Shown piece after piece: positions 32,601 to 44,156 of a stretch of 64,000 bases of DNA. Position numbers and translations under genes: made by a program. The notes below the pieces were generated by a model. It worked only from the letters and a program-made list of their open reading frames with translations, was not told the origin of the DNA and searched no databases. Source of the stretch: Cadophora sp. MPI-SDFR-AT-0126 (lineage: Eukaryota > Ascomycota > Leotiomycetes > Helotiales > Ploettnerulaceae); NCBI GenBank assembly GCA_020747065.1, contig JAGMVK010000009.1, forward strand, positions 868,001-932,000, read 5' to 3'. The number at the start of each line of letters is the position of its first letter. Within the stretch, counting starts at the first letter, position 1.

Positions 32601-33410
32601 CGGTGTCAGCGTAAGCGATCGATCTTAGGTAATAACTTTAACAAAGAACACCGTTGTGAAGCACAAAAGTTCCAAAGGAAAATATGAGGAGGCCTCTGAT
32701 GTTACAGGCTCAAGAAAGGACCCCCGTCAATCACACAAGGGTAGCACAGCTTCATCATCCGAAAAAAAAAAAAAAATCCTGTACAAGAGCTACACGCCCG
32801 ATCAGGGGGTCCAGATCTCGGAAGATCCTCTCAGGGATGAAGCTTGCTGATGATCGGGGCCTTGCTGCTGGAGATTTCGTTCTTTCGGCATATGCACGTG
32901 ATATATGTGAAGCTGACGATGTTTCGCAAGCTCGAAATGATAAGCGTAAATAAAAGCGAGGGTAATATATTGTGGGTAGTATATTGTATGATTCCAGCGA
33001 TAAGTATGAGTTGCCTCACTTGAGGAGTGGGAAGAAATATGAAAACGTCTAGTTCCTCGATTTCGCACGACTCAGTTCAACAAAACTCGAGGTAGCATAC
33101 TTGCGCGTATCTGCTTGGTGGTATTCCAGAAAGCTGTTTTAGAAGGGATGCTAGAGGAGATAGATGATAATTTGCGCTTGTCAAGTGGCTCTGGTTAGAT
33201 GTACGGATGCAGTTAAAAGGTCAAAGAAGAGCGAATGGCAAGGATCCGCCTGGGATGCTGGGCGATTCAACGCTAGCTAATTTAAAGTTTTGAGGTCAAT
33301 CTAGAGCTTTAAGGTTAACGCGACATCACGAACTCCATGCAAGTTAACCTGAGTCGCAGCAAAATCCAGGCAATTCAAGCTCTTGATATAGCTTCCGATC
33401 CACCAATAAA
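29663..33410. other. 3.7-kb gene-free region between the Zn2Cys6 factor and cyclophilin
   Basis: No exon with family motifs or convincing splice pairs could be built. The longest frame is 154 codons on the minus strand (31001-31465), with no motif. The region is intermediate in composition, with a 14-A run near 32764. It is probably the extended promoter and 5' leader of the minus-strand Zn2Cys6 gene, plus the cyclophilin promoter at its right end. A non-coding or short unannotated gene cannot be excluded. Confidence 0.4.
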
Positions 33411-34870
33411 ATGAGTGTACTCCTTGAAACCTCCGCCGGCGACATCGTCATCGATCTCCTCACAGACTACTCCCCCAAGCTGTGCGAAAAGTAAGTTCGG
33501 ACCCCTCCAAACACACCACCTCAACCCACCCAATAACTCCCGACTAGAAATGCCTAAAGAAAGCAAATACTAAGATCTTCTTCTCCTCTACTAGCTTCCT
33601 GAAGCTGTGCAAGATCAAATACTATAACTTCTCGCCGATCCACAGCGTGCAGAAGAACTTCTCCTTCCAAACCGGCGACCCCCTCGGCCCCTTCTCTAAA
33701 GACAGCGATGGCGGCTCCTCGATATGGGGCGTAGTTGACGGACCTGCAAAACGGACATTCCCGGCGACTTTTCATCCGAAATTGAAGCATGCAGAGAGAG
33801 GTACGGTGAGTATGGCGACGGCGCAGTCGGCGAGGGATCCGGAGGAGAGACTTGCGGGCAGTCAGTTCATAATTACGCTGGGCGACGACCTGGACTTTCT
33901 GGATGGGAAGGCAGCGATATTTGGGAAAGTTGTAGAGGGCTTCGATGCGTTGGAAAAGATTAATGATGCATTCTGCGACGAGAAGGGTAGGCCACTGGTG
34001 GACATACGAATCAAGCATACGGTTATACTGGACGACCCCTACAATGATCCCGCTGGGCTTGTCGAACCACCAGAGAGTCCTTTACCTTCCAAGGCACAAC
34101 TAGCTACTGTACGGATTGGAGAGGATGACAAACTTGATGACGAGTTAGATCCAGAGGCAGTGGAGAAGCAGCGACGAGAGAGGGAAGCCAGAGCACAAGC
34201 CCTGACCTTGGAAATGGTCGGAGATTTGCCGTTCGCAGAAATCAAACCTCCAGAGAACGTACTATTTGTGTGCAAGCTCAACCCAGTTACTACGGACGAG
34301 GACCTTGAATTGATCTTCAGTCGCTTTGGCAAAATTCTCTCCTGTGAAGTAATTCGCGACAAGCGCACCGGCGACTCCCTCCAATATGCCTTTATAGAGT
34401 ACGAAGACCAGACTTCCTGCGAACAAGCATACTTCAAAATGCAAGGCGTTCTGATTGACGACCACCGCATCCACGTCGACTTCTCTCAATCAGTATCGAA
34501 ACTGAGTGATACATGGAGGACCGCCACGAATTCAAAGAGGAGACATGGCGGGGGTGGATTTGGCGGTGTTAGTGGACTGGAGAAGAAGAGACAGTACAAG
34601 GTTGAGGGAAGGGAGAGGAGGGATCGTTATGGTATGGTGTATGATGAGGATGAGCTGCGAAGGAGACATGAGAGGGAAGGGAAATCTAGCGCGGACACGA
34701 GGGAGAGAAGTAGGTCGAGAAGCCCACAAATGGAGAAGAGGCAAGACCGGAGGGGCAGCAGAGGTGATGATAACTATAGAGGTGGCCGAGACAGAGATCG
34801 TGATCGGTATGACAGTCGTGGTGGAGGCAGTCGAGGCGAGAGGAGAGATGATAGCTACAGACGGAGATAG
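33411..34870 (+). CDS. cyp6: Cyclophilin with RRM (PPIL4/Cyp6 type)
   Basis: Two exons, join(33411..33490,33595..34870), 451 aa; the intron GTAAGT/CTAG splits an Asn codon. Residues 1-~165 are a cyclophilin domain ([16 protein letters not shown], then [33 protein letters not shown]). The catalytic Arg context is altered (SFQTGDP in place of FMIQGGD), so isomerase activity may be low, as in human PPIL4. An RRM follows (~240-320: [29 protein letters not shown]). The tail is Arg/Asp/Gly-rich with RS-like repeats (RERSRSRS), typical of spliceosome-associated proteins. The likely role is in the nucleus, in activated spliceosomes. Confidence 0.92.
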
Positions 34871-35399
34871 TTCAGGTTGTCTCAATGGAATGTATCCTCC
34901 TAGGATTGTACAAGGCATTTGATTGAGACACCATTTCAATTATCTTGGCCTTTCTCCTGGAGACGTGTTCATTTAGAATTATAATTCACAACAGAGCTGA
35001 TGTTGACAAAAGCACCTGACCTTCATAGTTTCAGCAGGTGCTGGTTCTATACATTCGATATGAGTTTGGCCAGCTCCCTCGGTCAAGTTCAAGCCACTTA
35101 CAAATCAAAGCCGAACTAGGCTCAAGTATGCTGTTCACAATGGAGCAAGACTACTTGATGACGGGCTCACGGAAAGAAGGTGAAATGGCTTCCGGTTTCT
35201 GAAGACATTCATTGAAATTGTACTCATACAGGCGTAACAAGCGTAGTCCAGCAATCCAGCAATTTAAAAGCAAAGTCCCCTATAACAGACAAACAAACAA
35301 GCCTTTTCCAGTATCAAACTAGAGAATTGCTTGACTATGATATGCGCCACATCTCCTTTTATTGCAAAGCCCCGCGTGGTATTCTCAATAATTCTTCGT
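34871..35399. other. Convergent intergenic region
   Basis: Contains the two facing 3' UTRs of the cyclophilin and the 1,444-aa gene. No exon, RNA or repeat was seen. Confidence 0.5.
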
Positions 35400-38300
35400 C
35401 TACTCAGATCCCAGACCCATAACATATCGTACACCCATCAAGATACCAGAAGTTCTGAAGACACCTTCACGCTCTGATTTCGTACTTCTACATATGTTCT
35501 CCGAAATTTGATCATATTTTAGCCCGGCGAATCCTGCACTGTTGCTCTCGTCAACATATGATAGAACCGAGTCCTGGCAGAGTTCTGTAGGTTTCCATGG
35601 TCGACTTGTATCATCTCTGAGCCGGCGTTGCCGTGAAAGCTGCGGCTTGGTGGTAATTTTTCTTCCTGGAGATGATTCTGCAACTGAATGTGGCTCAGGT
35701 CGTTGAGCGGCAGATTTTGTCTTCAAATCATTAGGTGCAGCCAAGTCATCCGCGGTCACGATGGCGTCAATTGCAGTTGGTGTTGATGCCTGATTGTCCG
35801 AACCGAATACGCGACTCTTACTAGGAGATGCTTGCTGGAATCGTTTAGAAGGAAGGATTCTAGTCTCTCTGGTGATTGGGGCAGGAGTTGGAGCAGTAGG
35901 CGAACTCGACATGTCAAAAACAAGTCGGCCGCTAGGTGTCTTATTCTGCTCCCTGTTCTTTTGAGGCGTAAAGCTGATCATCGGACGCATAGCTATAGCC
36001 GAAATATCAAACGCCTCTTGCAAGGCTCTGGTCGCGGCTCTTGTGCGAGGAGGCTCCGGCGCCTGAGTTGTGGGAAATGTGCCGCTTCTTGGAGTAGGAG
36101 TCTTGAGGCCTGTCGACGTTTCGCTGTATGATCTATACGCATTTGCAAGACCTGGTTGGATGGTCAGGCCTGGTTTGACCTTACTTTGCTTATTGATTGG
36201 TGTTTGTGGCTCGGTAGGAATGTCTGTGGATGTCTTTGTCTTCAATTTCATGACTGGAGGCTGCTTCGCGCTGGCTGTCTGATTTCTCCAGGCGGATGGA
36301 GCATCATTGGTGACCTTTGCTTCGGAAGCAGCAGCTGCGTCTTCGATGTTATTCGCAGGTTGTCCAATTTGTCCAGCAACCATGTCGGGGAGATGCTGCT
36401 GCGTGATTGGAGCAGCTACCACCACCGCTTTCTCAGTGTTTTCAGTACTGCTTGGTCCAGCTGTTCCGAACTGCCTATTCAAATCTTCTGCAGAAAAAGT
36501 AGCAGTAGCTTCTAGCTCAGAGTTTGTGCTGCTCTTTGTCACTTCCAGCGCGTTTATGGGAACATGAAAACCGATACGTTCTGGTTGCGTAGAAGTGGGA
36601 CCCAATGAAGTTGTAAGCGACGGCCGGGCATTCTCTTTCTTGTTTGCTAGAGCAGTTGCAACGTTGGGTGATGGTTTGGAGGCACTGGACAGTGAGGAAT
36701 CCATGAAATCGCTAATGTCATATGCTTGAACTGGGACAGAGTCAAGAACTTGAGTGAGTTTCTTTAAGTCAGTCACAAAAGCATCCTTGCAAATACCTTT
36801 CTCAGCTTCGACACCCTGAACGGGCGGAATATGTGTTGAATTTTGGCTCTCAAGATTATCACCTTGTACCACAGAGCTAACCTCGATGATAGAGTCGCTT
36901 GAATCCTTTTGTTTCGTACTTCTCAGGACTCGATAAGTCGAGCTGGAAGTTGGAACGCTCTCGACGATAGCAGCTTGAACCTCGTCTGCACCTTGCAGTA
37001 CCATCGAGGTATCTGGTAATTTTGGAAGAATCATTGTTGGCTTCTCCGCCAAATGCACTTTCTCCTCATCCTTTGGCATTTCATCGACTCGAAGGCCCTT
37101 GATGACAAGTATGTTTCCATCTATAACTCTGGCAGTAATACGTGGAGGACTTGAAGATTTTGATTGCGGCTGAATGTGCGGTCTCGTGATGGAATTGCGC
37201 GTTGATCGACTAGAATTGCCTCTTTTTGCGAGTGAAAGACCAAATGACGTATCAGCGTTAGCTGTTGGTTTATGCGGCTCCCTAAGCAAGGTCAGATCCT
37301 GTAAATGCTGCATAAATGCCATTTTGGCTGGGAGGGCAACATTTCTCCGACACCCTCATGCGTCCAAAGGAGATTGTGGGCCATCCAGGGACTTACAATA
37401 GACTGTCTAGCTCTCTAGCAGATAATGGATTTCTCTGCCTCGGCTTCTTCGCAGCAGTAGTCTGTTTTCCGTCTGTTGGTGCTTGGGACCCTGATCTGAT
37501 CACGACTTGGGGACTAACATCGCTGCTTGCCGATTCAGTGGGGACTGGTTGTGACTGCACAGAAGCACTCGAAACGTTTCGAGACTTGGGCTTCCTCCGA
37601 GAAACCTTTGCATTCGGAGCGCCTGCGGGTGATGCCTCGAGGGACGTTCTCTTCCTCTTTGTAGACTTGGGCTCGTCTCCAGTACCGTCGAAGCTAAAGC
37701 CTACATTTCTATGAACTTGATTCGTTTCGGTGGAAGGAAGCTGGCGGAGTGGCGAATTAAGACCGCTGAGGGATCTCGAAGCTAATGACCAGGGTGCACA
37801 AAAACAATCTTCAAATCCGTCAAGGCCAAATGAGTTATTTCTCGGAACAGGCGTAGTTGGTCCAGTCAAACGTTGAGACTTGACTAGCTGTCTTTGAGCA
37901 TGTGGCTTCTGAATACCATCGACCGGGCCTTGGCTCCTGAAGGCTGTTGTAGCAGGGATGCCAGAACCAAGAGGACTATCCGCGGAGCCCACCGAGGTCC
38001 TTGACCGAGTGAAGTGGCTAGGAGGTTCAATATACATATCGGGAGTCATTGGTGCAGCTTCTACTGGCGGTGAAGTTGGACCACGGTATCTCTTCTGCGG
38101 AACCTTCTTGGGCAACTTCGACTTTGGTGGCGGTATCTGAACGGCAGGAATCTGTGGTACTTTCGGATGTCCAGATATTTCTGAGGCATCTTCCTGCGGG
38201 TTCCTAAGGGGAGAGCCTGGAGGCGGAACAGTGAATGCTAACGATCGAAAGTATTGGCCACTTTCAGTCAGTCCATCGTGACCTCCGGCACTTCCGGATT

Positions 38301-40012
38301 CTGGCGCGTTCGCGGCAGACGTCTTACTGCTGCTGGATGATTCCACCATGGCGGTTCTCGAACTTGCGACTTTCGAGCGAGTTCCAGTCGACCGAGCTCT
38401 CTTGGCAGTTCGGGCAGTCTGATCCCGATCATCCTCGCTTTGAAAAGAGGCAATCATATTATTTAGGCTAATTTGACTCAACTCTTTTGGAACGACGAAA
38501 AGTTTGTTGTCAAGACCACACCGACCCTCGGTCAACTTTCTTTGGGGTCCAAGCAGAAACTTGTAAGGATGAATAATCGATTTTCCTAATCCAACAATGA
38601 CCTGCGAATAAATGATCAGCACAACCTCTCAAAACATCGTAGATGTGGGATGTTCCAAGACTCCCCCGCAAATTCTGAGGGGTTCGCTGGCAAGTGTTTG
38701 GGAGGCTCTCACATCTATCACACCTATGTTTAGACCGCTATCGCCGAGATGCCAAGCCTTCTTGGGAACAGACGTCTTAGAAAGAGCTTCAAGATACTCT
38801 CCCAAGGGATTTCTGAACATATTGAACTTTCCGTCTCTTCCCCACTCGTCAGCTTCTCTAAGAAGCTTCTGGTTGATCTTGGCCCATCTAACTTCCGCAG
38901 CGCACATGGAATGCGACGCAGAACCTGTTGGTACATCATGAGGCATTGGATTGATAATGAACGGAACCTCGACCGTAGTACCGACTCGCCGACCAGATAC
39001 AGCTGGGTGGCCTCCTTCTGCTTTCTGTCCGCTATTGAAAGTGTTCCATCGAAACACTCTAGAATATACAAACTCTCCATTGTAGAACACGCTGATACAG
39101 ATATCCTCTGGCGTGTTCGTGACTATTGAGTGTATGAATGACTCTTTGGAAAGATCAATTTGTAGCTTGAGCGCCTTGGGGCTGGTGATTGGTTTCTGAA
39201 TGCCATTTTTGACTGTAACTGGCGGGTTGAAGAGACGGCGGTGTTTGCTAGTCTTGGTATTGGTATTCGAAGCAGAGTCGGCTGTAGTAGAGTTAGCTGG
39301 AAAGTCCAGGTATCGGAAGTGTACAATACGCACCTGAATCTGCAATCGCGCCCGGACTGCTGCCAGTGTCAATTGCTTGACGACCTGTTTCAAACATGGA
39401 TGAATCCAAACTCGAAAGACTTGAGTCATGATCTGTTTCTAACAGATCATTTGCTAGAGGACTTGTCAATGGCGACCTGATTGCAGGTCCTACAGACTCT
39501 GCCGATCCTGGCGTTGCGGATGAATTGACACGTTTAGCGGGAGTAACTGCATCGCCATTATCGGCCGGAGGCGCGGGGGAGAACAAATCTTGGCCAGCAT
39601 TTATAAGATAGAATGGAACGCTGCCGGGGCCGAGGAAATCGAGACTTGTGTTGTCGAACGCGTCCTCTCTAATGCGTTCGACCGCGCAACCACTGGAAGC
39701 ATCTCCTAGGCCTGAGACATCCTGGCACGCGTCGGGCTCCCACATATAGAGGGAGACGGTTGTGCGCAGAGGACCATACGTAGGCATTGCGAGTGCAATC
39801 AATGGAGGAGCTGCATTAATCGGGGGAGGCGATGATGGGAGGTGAAATGTGATACACGACTCTTGGTGTCGTTGACGACAAGGCTTGTTGCTGAAGAAAT
39901 TGAGAAAGCGATGACGAGAGGAACTCACCTTGCGCGCTGGCACTTTCTTAATTTGACTGTTGACCAGAACGGAAGTCGCGAGAGCGGAGGCGGCGGTCAA
40001 ACTCGGGTCCAT
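35400..40012 (-). CDS. Large fungal protein of unknown function, 1,444 aa
   Basis: Four exons, complement(join(35400..37281,37397..38601,38713..39281,39334..40012)), phases consistent throughout. Splice sites: GTGCGT/ACAG, GTGAGA/GCAG, GTAAGT/TTAG with a CTGAC branch. A folded region probably lies around residues 70-460 (TYGPLRTTVSLYMWEPD; FIHSIVTNTPEDICISVFYN; VPFIINPMPHDVP; GLNIGVIDVIVGLGKSI), with ~970 further residues rich in Ser/Thr/Pro, KR-type nuclear signals (KRKRTSLEA, KKPRQR) and a conserved-looking end (WKPTELCQDSVLSYVDES, GILMGVRYVMG). A later start at MPTYGPL (~39,788) is possible. I do not recognise a named family. The basic patches suggest a nuclear protein. Confidence 0.7.
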
Positions 40013-40386
40013 TACGCGAGGATAAACATGAAAGTATTAGAATGTCTACTTCTCCTTTAGGACATTGAGAGCAGATGGATGTCTGTTTCCCCATGCTTCA
40101 TCCAGAAACATAAGATTCTTCCTAAAAGACCTAAGCAACATGTGGCCTATGCTGAAGAACGGTATCCTTGCTTCAAAGTTGACTCTCGAGTCTACAGGGG
40201 CTTGGCAACGCTTAAAAGTTTATTTGTTTTGCGTCGACGCACGCTCGCAAAGCTTGAAGTTTTGCAACTGTCAAGATACCAGAAAACGAGCTTCGCGGGT
40301 TGTTTCTGAGTGTGTAAGCATTCGTGTTTATTTAGAACATCTGAGAAGCCTTACCGTGGCTTGGGACGACAGGAACAACAGCAACA
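40013..40386. other. Intergenic region, tandem minus-strand genes
   Basis: Promoter of the 1,444-aa gene and 3' end of the 258-aa gene. Nothing else was seen. Confidence 0.5.
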
Positions 40387-41266
40387 TCAAGTCGACGCCT
40401 CGACTGCAAAAGCCTCTCCGGCATCTAGCAACGCCCCCAATTCTACAATGGTCATTTCATAAACCTTTGCAATCTCCATCTCCCACTTCCCATCTCCAAC
40501 ATCACCCCACGTGCTCGATTCCCCCTCAGTCTCCGTCTCCATACCGCTCTCATCTTCGGTATCGTCTTCAATTTCTGTAGCCATGACATCAACGACTAAC
40601 ACTCTCGCGGAATCCACCAATCCCTTACATCTGACCATATCAGTCTTGGTCAACCCAGCTCTCTTACCTCCTGAGAAGCCCGGCAAGATCTCCCCAGTGA
40701 TGCTGTCCTCGCCCTTCAGCAGGCTGGAGAAGGCGTGATCTAGCTTACGGATCAGAGCAAAAGTAGCTCTAGGAGCTGCTGGGAAGGCAGAGATATAAGT
40801 ATTCACTGCCAGGGCGATATTCAGCAAATATGGAATCTGTAGACTTGCTGATGAGTAAATCTAGTCAGCAATCAAGATTAAATCACAAATATCAAGTGAC
40901 AACGCCAGGTTATATGCATACAGAAGAGGAAAAACTAGGGGCAGACCTACGAGTACCAGAAAGCCATACGACATCAACGATATCTCCTAGATCCTTCGCG
41001 ACCTCGCTCATACTCACATAGCCTTTCACTTCATCGCCCTCCTCCATCGGCTGAAACTTCTTCGCATATCGCCTCGAAACATTGAGTAATCTCGCCTCGA
41101 GATATCTCCTCGCAGCATCTTCCTTCGCCGAACCGTGCCGCAGAGGATTAGCCCTCGGATGAGGCAAGTTAGAGGCAGTAGACGAGGAAGAGTAGTAGGT
41201 AGGTGTAGGCGAGGGAAGGGATGGTGGGAGGAAACCTCCTGGTCCTTGGGATGAATTCTCAGCCAT
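40387..41266 (-). CDS. Conserved fungal protein of unknown function, 258 aa
   Basis: Two exons, complement(join(40387..40847,40951..41266)). The ATG at 41266 is chosen because the longer frame begins with GTG. The intron (GTAGGT donor, TCATCAG acceptor) splits a Pro codon and yields the well-formed stretch LSGTPSLQIPYLLNIA. The N-terminus is Ser/Pro-rich. The middle is helical (RYLEARLLNVSRRYAKKF; YVSMSEVAKDLGDIVDVVW; TFALIRKLDHAFSSLL; TKTDMVRCKGLVDSARVLVV), with an acidic linker (EIEDDTEDESGMETE) and a C-terminal helix. I believe it is a conserved ascomycete family but cannot name a function. Divergent from TOM6. Confidence 0.75.
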
Positions 41267-41558
41267 CGTTGAGAGTATGGAGAGTATCGAGAGTAAACTC
41301 CATAATCTTAATGGCTTACTGCAACTTATAACTTTCTCTGCTAACGCAAAGACGTCCCTCGAATGAATCAGCGATAAAGGAGTGATGTCAACCCCTGCTG
41401 TCACGTGTTGGTCAACACCCCTGCAGAACCCTCAAAAAGTTCAGAAAGCTCTTGACCTTAACCAAGAACGTTCAGCTCCAGCTTCAACATCCACTTCTGC
41501 ACGACTCACTCTTCACGACTCTCAAACCTACGATAGATTCGTCCCCAGAAACTACAGA
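41267..41558. promoter_or_regulatory. Divergent promoter with TCACGTG
   Basis: TCACGTG at 41401-41407 lies between the 258-aa gene (135 bp away) and TOM6 (152 bp away). It is the same E-box core as upstream of COX9. Confidence 0.4.
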
Positions 41559-41946
41559 ATGGCACCAAAGCGCGTACAAATCGCACGAGCTGATGCTCGT
41601 CGCCCAGCACCCAAGGGTTATATCTCCAACGTCTACAACACCCTGACTTCGCCGGAGAACGCCAGTGTTGTGAGAAGTGTAGCTGTATTCGGAGTAAGCT
41701 CACCCCTACACTCTGCGGCAAAAGCTGTTCGCGCAGTTAAGATGCTTTGTATCTGCGACGCCGATTGATGGCCAGTCGGGATAGCAATTTAGAGCAATGA
41801 AAGGAGTAGAAAGCGCATTACTGACCTTGCCTCACAGGTTGCGGTTGCATTCTTCTCGAGTTCTTGGAGCGAATTCCTTCTTCCTCCGTAAGTCTGTCTT
41901 GCCATTACATAGGAGGATTTGACTAACACGCTACCACAGCTTGTAA
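41559..41946 (+). CDS. TOM6: TOM complex subunit Tom6-like
   Basis: Three exons, join(41559..41693,41838..41887,41940..41946), 63 aa; the last exon is only 7 nt (end of a Pro codon, Leu, stop). Introns: GTAAGC/ACAG and GTAAGT/ACAG. The N-terminus is basic (MAPKRVQIARADARRPAPKG), followed by YISNVYNTLTSPENASVVRS and one tail-anchor helix (VAVFGVAVAFFSSSW) ending SEFLLPPL. Fungal Tom6 is ~60 aa, anchored by its C-terminal helix in the mitochondrial outer membrane, and stabilises the Tom40/Tom22 channel. The ENASVVRS/FGV/SEFLLP pattern fits Tom6; Tom5 or Tom7 fit less well. Confidence 0.7.
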
Positions 41947-42379
41947 TAGGGAACATTCGTTTGGGAATATGTAAAGGGCCGAGGACCAACGACGATGTGC
42001 GAATAGGACTGGACTGGACGGACATGTATTATATAGCAGAGCAAACAGCTGCTCTCGGTTTCGGATGAGAGGAGGACTGTGATCGAGCGACCTGTGATGA
42101 AGGTGTAATAGATGGCTACGGATGCATTACTGGCGTTTACCGTATCAATGGATCTCAACTTCCCACACACAAGACAAACTCCAGTCAAGATCGCCTCAGA
42201 TATGAATCACGAGAGATCTGATTGAATTTTATTGAAAGAGGAATATGTCCTTGCAAAAGATCGTATACATTCAGACACCAGTCTGCCGATATTGGTACAT
42301 GTGGTAATCCCAACCTAACCCAAATCCTCGTAACTCCTGCGCCAAATTCCATTCATCAGCCCATTTGGGAATTGCCAAA
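41947..42379. other. Convergent intergenic region
   Basis: Facing 3' UTRs of TOM6 and NFS1. No coding or RNA feature was seen. Confidence 0.5.
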
Positions 42380-44156
42380 TCAATGTTGGCTCCACTCAAT
42401 GCTATCCAGCGGAATGCCATCTTGTACAAGCTCCCAAAGAGGGCTCAGCTCTCTCAAGAAAGTCACCCGCTCCTGAACCGCCTTCAACACGTAATCAATT
42501 TCACTCTCGGTCGTGAATCGCCCAATACCAAATCTGATACTGCTGTGTGCATTCTCGTCGCTGCTGCCGAGTGCACGTAAAACATAACTAGGTTCCAGGG
42601 ATGCTGAAGTGCAAGCACTGCCCGATGAAAGTGCAATATCCTTCAGAGCCATCAACAGAGACTCGCCCTCCACGTAAGAGAACGACACGTTGACACACCC
42701 GGGATAGAAACGCTCTGGGTCGCCGTTTTGAGAAGTGTGCTCCAGCGCCAGGAGACCTTTAAGCAACTTATCGGAAAGCATCTTTATTCGCTTTGAATCA
42801 TACTTGGCACAATATTAGCGCATGTCATGGAAGGTAAATGAAGAGTTCGGAAGTAAACGAATCTTTGTCAGAAAAAGTACTGTGTGTCGTCAAGGAAGCC
42901 TCAACTTGCAAGCAAGGAAGTCACTAGGAAAGCCATGCATATGTAAAAGTGAATCATCATGCAAGATAACAGTAAAGAGATGATGACAGTACTCACAGAC
43001 ATTTCCTCCTTCGCAATACGGCAAGCCTCTCCAAATCCGACGACCAGGGCAGGCGCCAGGGTACCACTCCTCAGACCTCTTTCTTGGCCACCTCCACTGA
43101 TGATCGGATCGATTCTGACACGAGGTCGTCTTCGGACATAGCACGCACCCATTCCCTTTGGTCCGTAAATCTTGTGTGAAGATATCGACATCAAGTCAAT
43201 GTTCATCTTGTTGACGTCCATTGGAATCTTGCCGACTGCTTGAGCACCATCGGTGTGAAAGAAAACCTTGTTCGCTCTACATAGCTTCCCTATTTCCTCC
43301 AGCGGTTGAATCACGCCGATCTCGTTGTTGACCGACATGATGCTGACAATTGCGGTGTCTGGGCGGATCGCCTTCTCAAGCTCCGCCAGATCAATCAGAC
43401 CACTGGGAGCCACTGGGAGGTACGTAACATCAAATCCTTCGGTCTCCAAATGACGACAACTGTCCAACACACATTTGTGTTCTGTCTGGGATGTGATAAT
43501 GTGCTTCTTCTTCTTTCCACCTCTGCCAAAGAATCTTGCAACACCTTTAATACTCATATTATTGCTCTCGGTGGCACCGCTGGTAAAGATGATCTCCTTT
43601 GGGTCGGCTCCAATAAGATCTGCAACGTGCTCTCGAGCCTGTTCAACGGCTTTGTCGGTTTCCCATCCGTAAGCGTGTGTTCTCGAGTGTGGGTTACCGT
43701 AGAGTCCGGCGTAGAATGGAAGCATTGCATCCAATACACGAGGATCCAGAGGCGTGGTAGCTTGCATATCAAGATAGATCGGTCGCTGGCCTTCATCCAT
43801 AACGGTGGCCTGCTTCAGTACACCTTTTGGATGTCAGTTGATTCACCCAGGACATAAGAGAGTGACTTACCTGCTATGGGACTCATCATCGCATCTGCGT
43901 TTACACCTCCAGGCACAATCTGGTTCTCTGGAAGCTTGCCTGTCTCTGCAAAGAAAGCTTTCTGCTCTGCTCGAATAGCAGTATTGACGCTGACTTGTGC
44001 ACTATCTTTCGTCGTAGTAGACACACTTGCGGTCTTTTGTGTAGATACCCCCGCAGCTCGAACAGCTGAACCCCTCAAGAGACCAGACGTTAAAGCAGGT
44101 TGCCTCTTACAGAGGCGGGAGGCCTGCCGCAATGAAGTGGAAGCTATGCTCGACAT
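42380..44156 (-). CDS. NFS1: Mitochondrial cysteine desulfurase NFS1
   Basis: Three exons, complement(join(42380..42802,42997..43823,43871..44156)), 511 aa. Both acceptors are AAG (CAAAAG|GTG and CCAAG|TAT), each behind a good branch point, and both restore conserved sequence. The N-terminus is an Arg/Ser-rich mitochondrial presequence. PLP-fold hallmarks are [44 protein letters not shown] and the PLP lysine in [12 protein letters not shown]. The catalytic Cys is in the [10 protein letters not shown] loop and the C-terminus ends IEWSQH, which is strongly conserved in eukaryotic NFS1. The enzyme takes sulfur from cysteine and delivers persulfide to ISU for Fe-S assembly (with ISD11) and for tRNA thiolation. 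Confidence 0.97.

Noticed and set aside
32764..32777. Poly-A run as possible retroposed poly-A tail
   Set aside because: No coding remnant upstream and no target-site duplication; a simple homopolymer is sufficient.
39843..39930. Possible intron near the N-terminus of the 1,444-aa protein (GTGAGT after PARK)
   Set aside because: No acceptor downstream keeps the frame except weak ones; the uninterrupted frame or a later ATG is simpler.
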